This document shows positions 62,456 through 64,000 of a stretch of 64,000 bases of DNA, in pieces. A program made the translations under genes and the position numbers. Each line of letters starts with the position of its first letter. The first letter of the stretch is position 1. The stretch spans positions 136,385,456-136,449,455 of the forward strand of contig OZ005655.1 in the NCBI GenBank assembly GCA_963930645.1, read 5' to 3'. Under the pieces are notes generated by a model that made no database searches, was not told where the DNA came from, and worked only from the letters and a program-made list of their open reading frames with translations. This stretch comes from Salticus scenicus (taxonomy: Eukaryota; Arthropoda; Arachnida; Araneae; Salticidae).

Positions 62456-62540
62456 TATGGGATGTTGCGCCACCTTGGATGAAGACTCTTGTCTTTTCAT
62501 GGGAACAGGATTCCCATGTCCATAGCTTCTAAATAAAAAG
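62456..62540 (+). CDS. Candidate terminal exon of a small cysteine-rich protein
   Basis: A pyrimidine-rich stretch ending TTTCTTTTTGCAG (to 62455) looks like a 3' splice site. The following 69 bases, read from the second exon base, encode 22 residues and a TAG at 62523-62525. They begin with a CC pair (residues 3-4), continue with single cysteines at 12 and 21, and include LDEDSC and a final FPCP. AATAAA sits at 62532-62537, shortly after the stop. GTAAAA at 62541 would be a donor if the exon continues. Upstream exons are not visible. Four cysteines in 22 residues suggest the C-terminal part of a secreted disulfide-rich protein, but no family can be named. If this is the 5' end instead, the internal ATG could start a very short peptide. 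Chance occurrence is possible. Confidence 0.35.
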
Positions 62541-63120
62541 GTAAAATTGCAGTTAAGTAATACTTGAAGAAATATATGCAACCTTGTTACAACTCTTATA
62601 CAAATATCGTCAGCAGCCTTGTCTTTTGCAGAGAATTTTGTAACATATGTTGAAATACTTCACCTCTGTTTTCAATTCTTAAGCTATTTCCGTTGACTTT
62701 TTATATTTATTTCTAGCCAAGATTCAGCAGTAAATAAGATGTCGAATCTCTTTTCTTCAATTCTTGGTCCAGAAGTCAAATACCAATATTCGATTTTTGA
62801 TTTTTCATTAATTTACCAAATTTAATCATGCGTACTATATACTTTGCTGTTAATAATGAGCGAATTGAACATTTCAAGGCTTTTTTTTTTTTTTTTTTTT
62901 CTTTACCCCAGTTAGTGAATTTGATGTATCTGTTGACTACAGTATGGATGACTATTTTGTCTGAGACAAGACAATTACAGTGTCTAATTTGCCAAAATTT
63001 AGTACAAAATTGGGTTCTATCATTTAAAACAGACATAAGGGTCACCACTGTACTATAATAGAATTCATTAAGAAATAACTTATTTTCTAAATAATTATAA
63101 GTCACACAGATTGCATGTTA
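62541..63120. other. Spacer with no recognisable feature
   Basis: A T run at 62880-62901. Frames on both strands at 62776-63105 are low complexity around it. Confidence 0.5.
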
Positions 63121-63193
63121 TCTCCTTATATTATTAAAATCTGTGCGCATCTGTCTTTCTGTCTGTCTGTCTGTCTGTCTTTCTGTCTGTCTT

Positions 63194-63226
<33 letters not shown>

Positions 63227-64000
63227 GAGAAATGCCTTGTGACCGCTAAAGTTCCGGCGCTAATGGTCGCATCGCCTCGAAACCGGTGTCGATAAACGCA
63301 GAATTTCTTCGTCTCGACATCGCGATAATTCGCTAAGCGATGCGACCCTAATTAGCGGAGATATTAATTAAAATGTCCACCCATATCTACCGAAAAATGA
63401 CCCAGAATTCATGATTAAATGCTTAAAAAGCGACATTTTTACGGAAAAAGTGGAAAATAAATTAGAAATATCAGTCGTATCGTTACAAATAAGATATCAA
63501 ATGAAAGGTCCGATTTTTCTTAATCCGACGGTTTAAATAGCTTATCGATAGGGCAATTAGATTTTTTAAAATTAACTAAAGTATGAAAAAAAAGGTGGCA
63601 ACAAATCACAAGAGTTTTATTAATTTCGCAATAGACGTATTTCGGTTACCATGGCGCCGGGCGAAAGAATAAAGATTTTACTTCGTGCTTTACTGATTTT
63701 GTACTGGAAATAAAAATTGCAAATTTCAAAATGCTTCAATTTTATTTAAAATTATTTCAAACTTGTTACACACTTTTAACATCACAAGACGAAGTAACAG
63801 TTGAAATTTCATCGGGTTTCCAAAATAAATAAAAAATGTACAATTTAATTGCAACATAAATTTTATTCTCATACGCGTATTTCAAATTCTAACTATGATT
63901 AAATTATTTTTAATACATCATTCGAAAGATATTTTAAAGTACTTTTATATTATCGAAAGTGGGATTCAAGATTTCGCTTCATTTACATGTTTTGAGGTCT
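63121..64000 (+). mobile_element. Candidate Helitron-like 5' end, running off the window
   Basis: The segment begins A|TCTCCTTATATTATTAAAAT followed by CTGTGCGC and a long TCTG tract (63150-63227). Helitrons insert 3' of an A and start with TC; TCT...TATATTATxAAAA followed by TCTG repeats is a common arthropod Helitron start. Beyond the tract is GC-richer non-coding sequence (63240-63370). The 3' end with its hairpin and CTRR is outside the window, so the assignment is provisional. Confidence 0.4.
63150..63227. repeat. (TCTG)n microsatellite
   Basis: About 19 TCTG units with a few TTCT interruptions. Confidence 0.95.

Noticed and set aside
1..64000. CRISPR array, rRNA or prokaryotic operon
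   Set aside because: Repeats are too long or degenerate for CRISPR, no rRNA motifs are seen, and gene density and sequence character are eukaryotic.

Overview
The window is strongly AT-rich eukaryotic DNA packed with microsatellites, homopolymer runs, tandem arrays and decayed transposable elements. I find no intact host protein-coding gene, rRNA or tRNA. The element mix fits an arthropod nuclear genome, possibly a chelicerate: a mariner-like helix-turn-helix pseudogene, a non-LTR reverse-transcriptase relic, a gag-only LTR element, hAT-like and TTAA-flanked miniature elements, and a Helitron-like terminus. That assignment is inference from element types. The window probably lies in intergenic or intronic sequence. 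The only gene-like signal is one short cysteine-rich exon candidate near 62.5 kb.

Layout. 1-340: end of a tandem array related to arrays near 33 kb and 52 kb. 4.7-5.4 kb: a 342 bp tandem duplication. 8.9-14.36 kb: an older 2.77 kb tandem duplication, each unit holding a TTAA-flanked palindromic element and a second long-TIR element. 14.3-16.4 kb: another copy of the TTAA element, split by a 1.6 kb hAT-like element with 8 bp target duplications. 17.3-32.4 kb: a recent, near-identical tandem duplication of about 7.5 kb. Each unit has a degenerate mariner-like element (expanded internally in unit 1 only) and a foldback element whose arms carry tRNA-like A/B boxes. 32.5-35.3 kb: two tandem-array types. 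37.2-37.9 kb: an array of about 128 bp units broken by a short insertion.

38.65-42.55 kb: the best-defined element, a 3.9 kb LTR retrotransposon on the minus strand. Its LTRs are about 98% alike by eye, it has a 4 bp target duplication, a gag-like frame that starts inside the LTR, and no polymerase. 45.3-46.2 kb: a long-TIR miniature element. 47.5-48.4 kb: a 5'-truncated non-LTR reverse-transcriptase pseudogene. 49.3-50.3 and 55.9-56.95 kb: two oppositely oriented copies of an A-tailed 1 kb sequence. Between them lie a TATA/polyA-bearing segment that could be a solo LTR and a 2.4 kb higher-order tandem array. 58.0-58.4 kb: a fourth copy of the TTAA family. 61.4-61.7 kb: a hairpin element. 63.12 kb to the end: a candidate Helitron 5' end.

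No pathway or operon can be described. What ties the window together is its history: nested insertions, tandem duplications with repeat-associated junctions, and one module family (period about 160-315 bp, core like GTGTCCCTGTACAC) seen at three separate loci. All coordinates and identities were read by eye; boundaries of old elements are accurate to roughly 10-30 bp.
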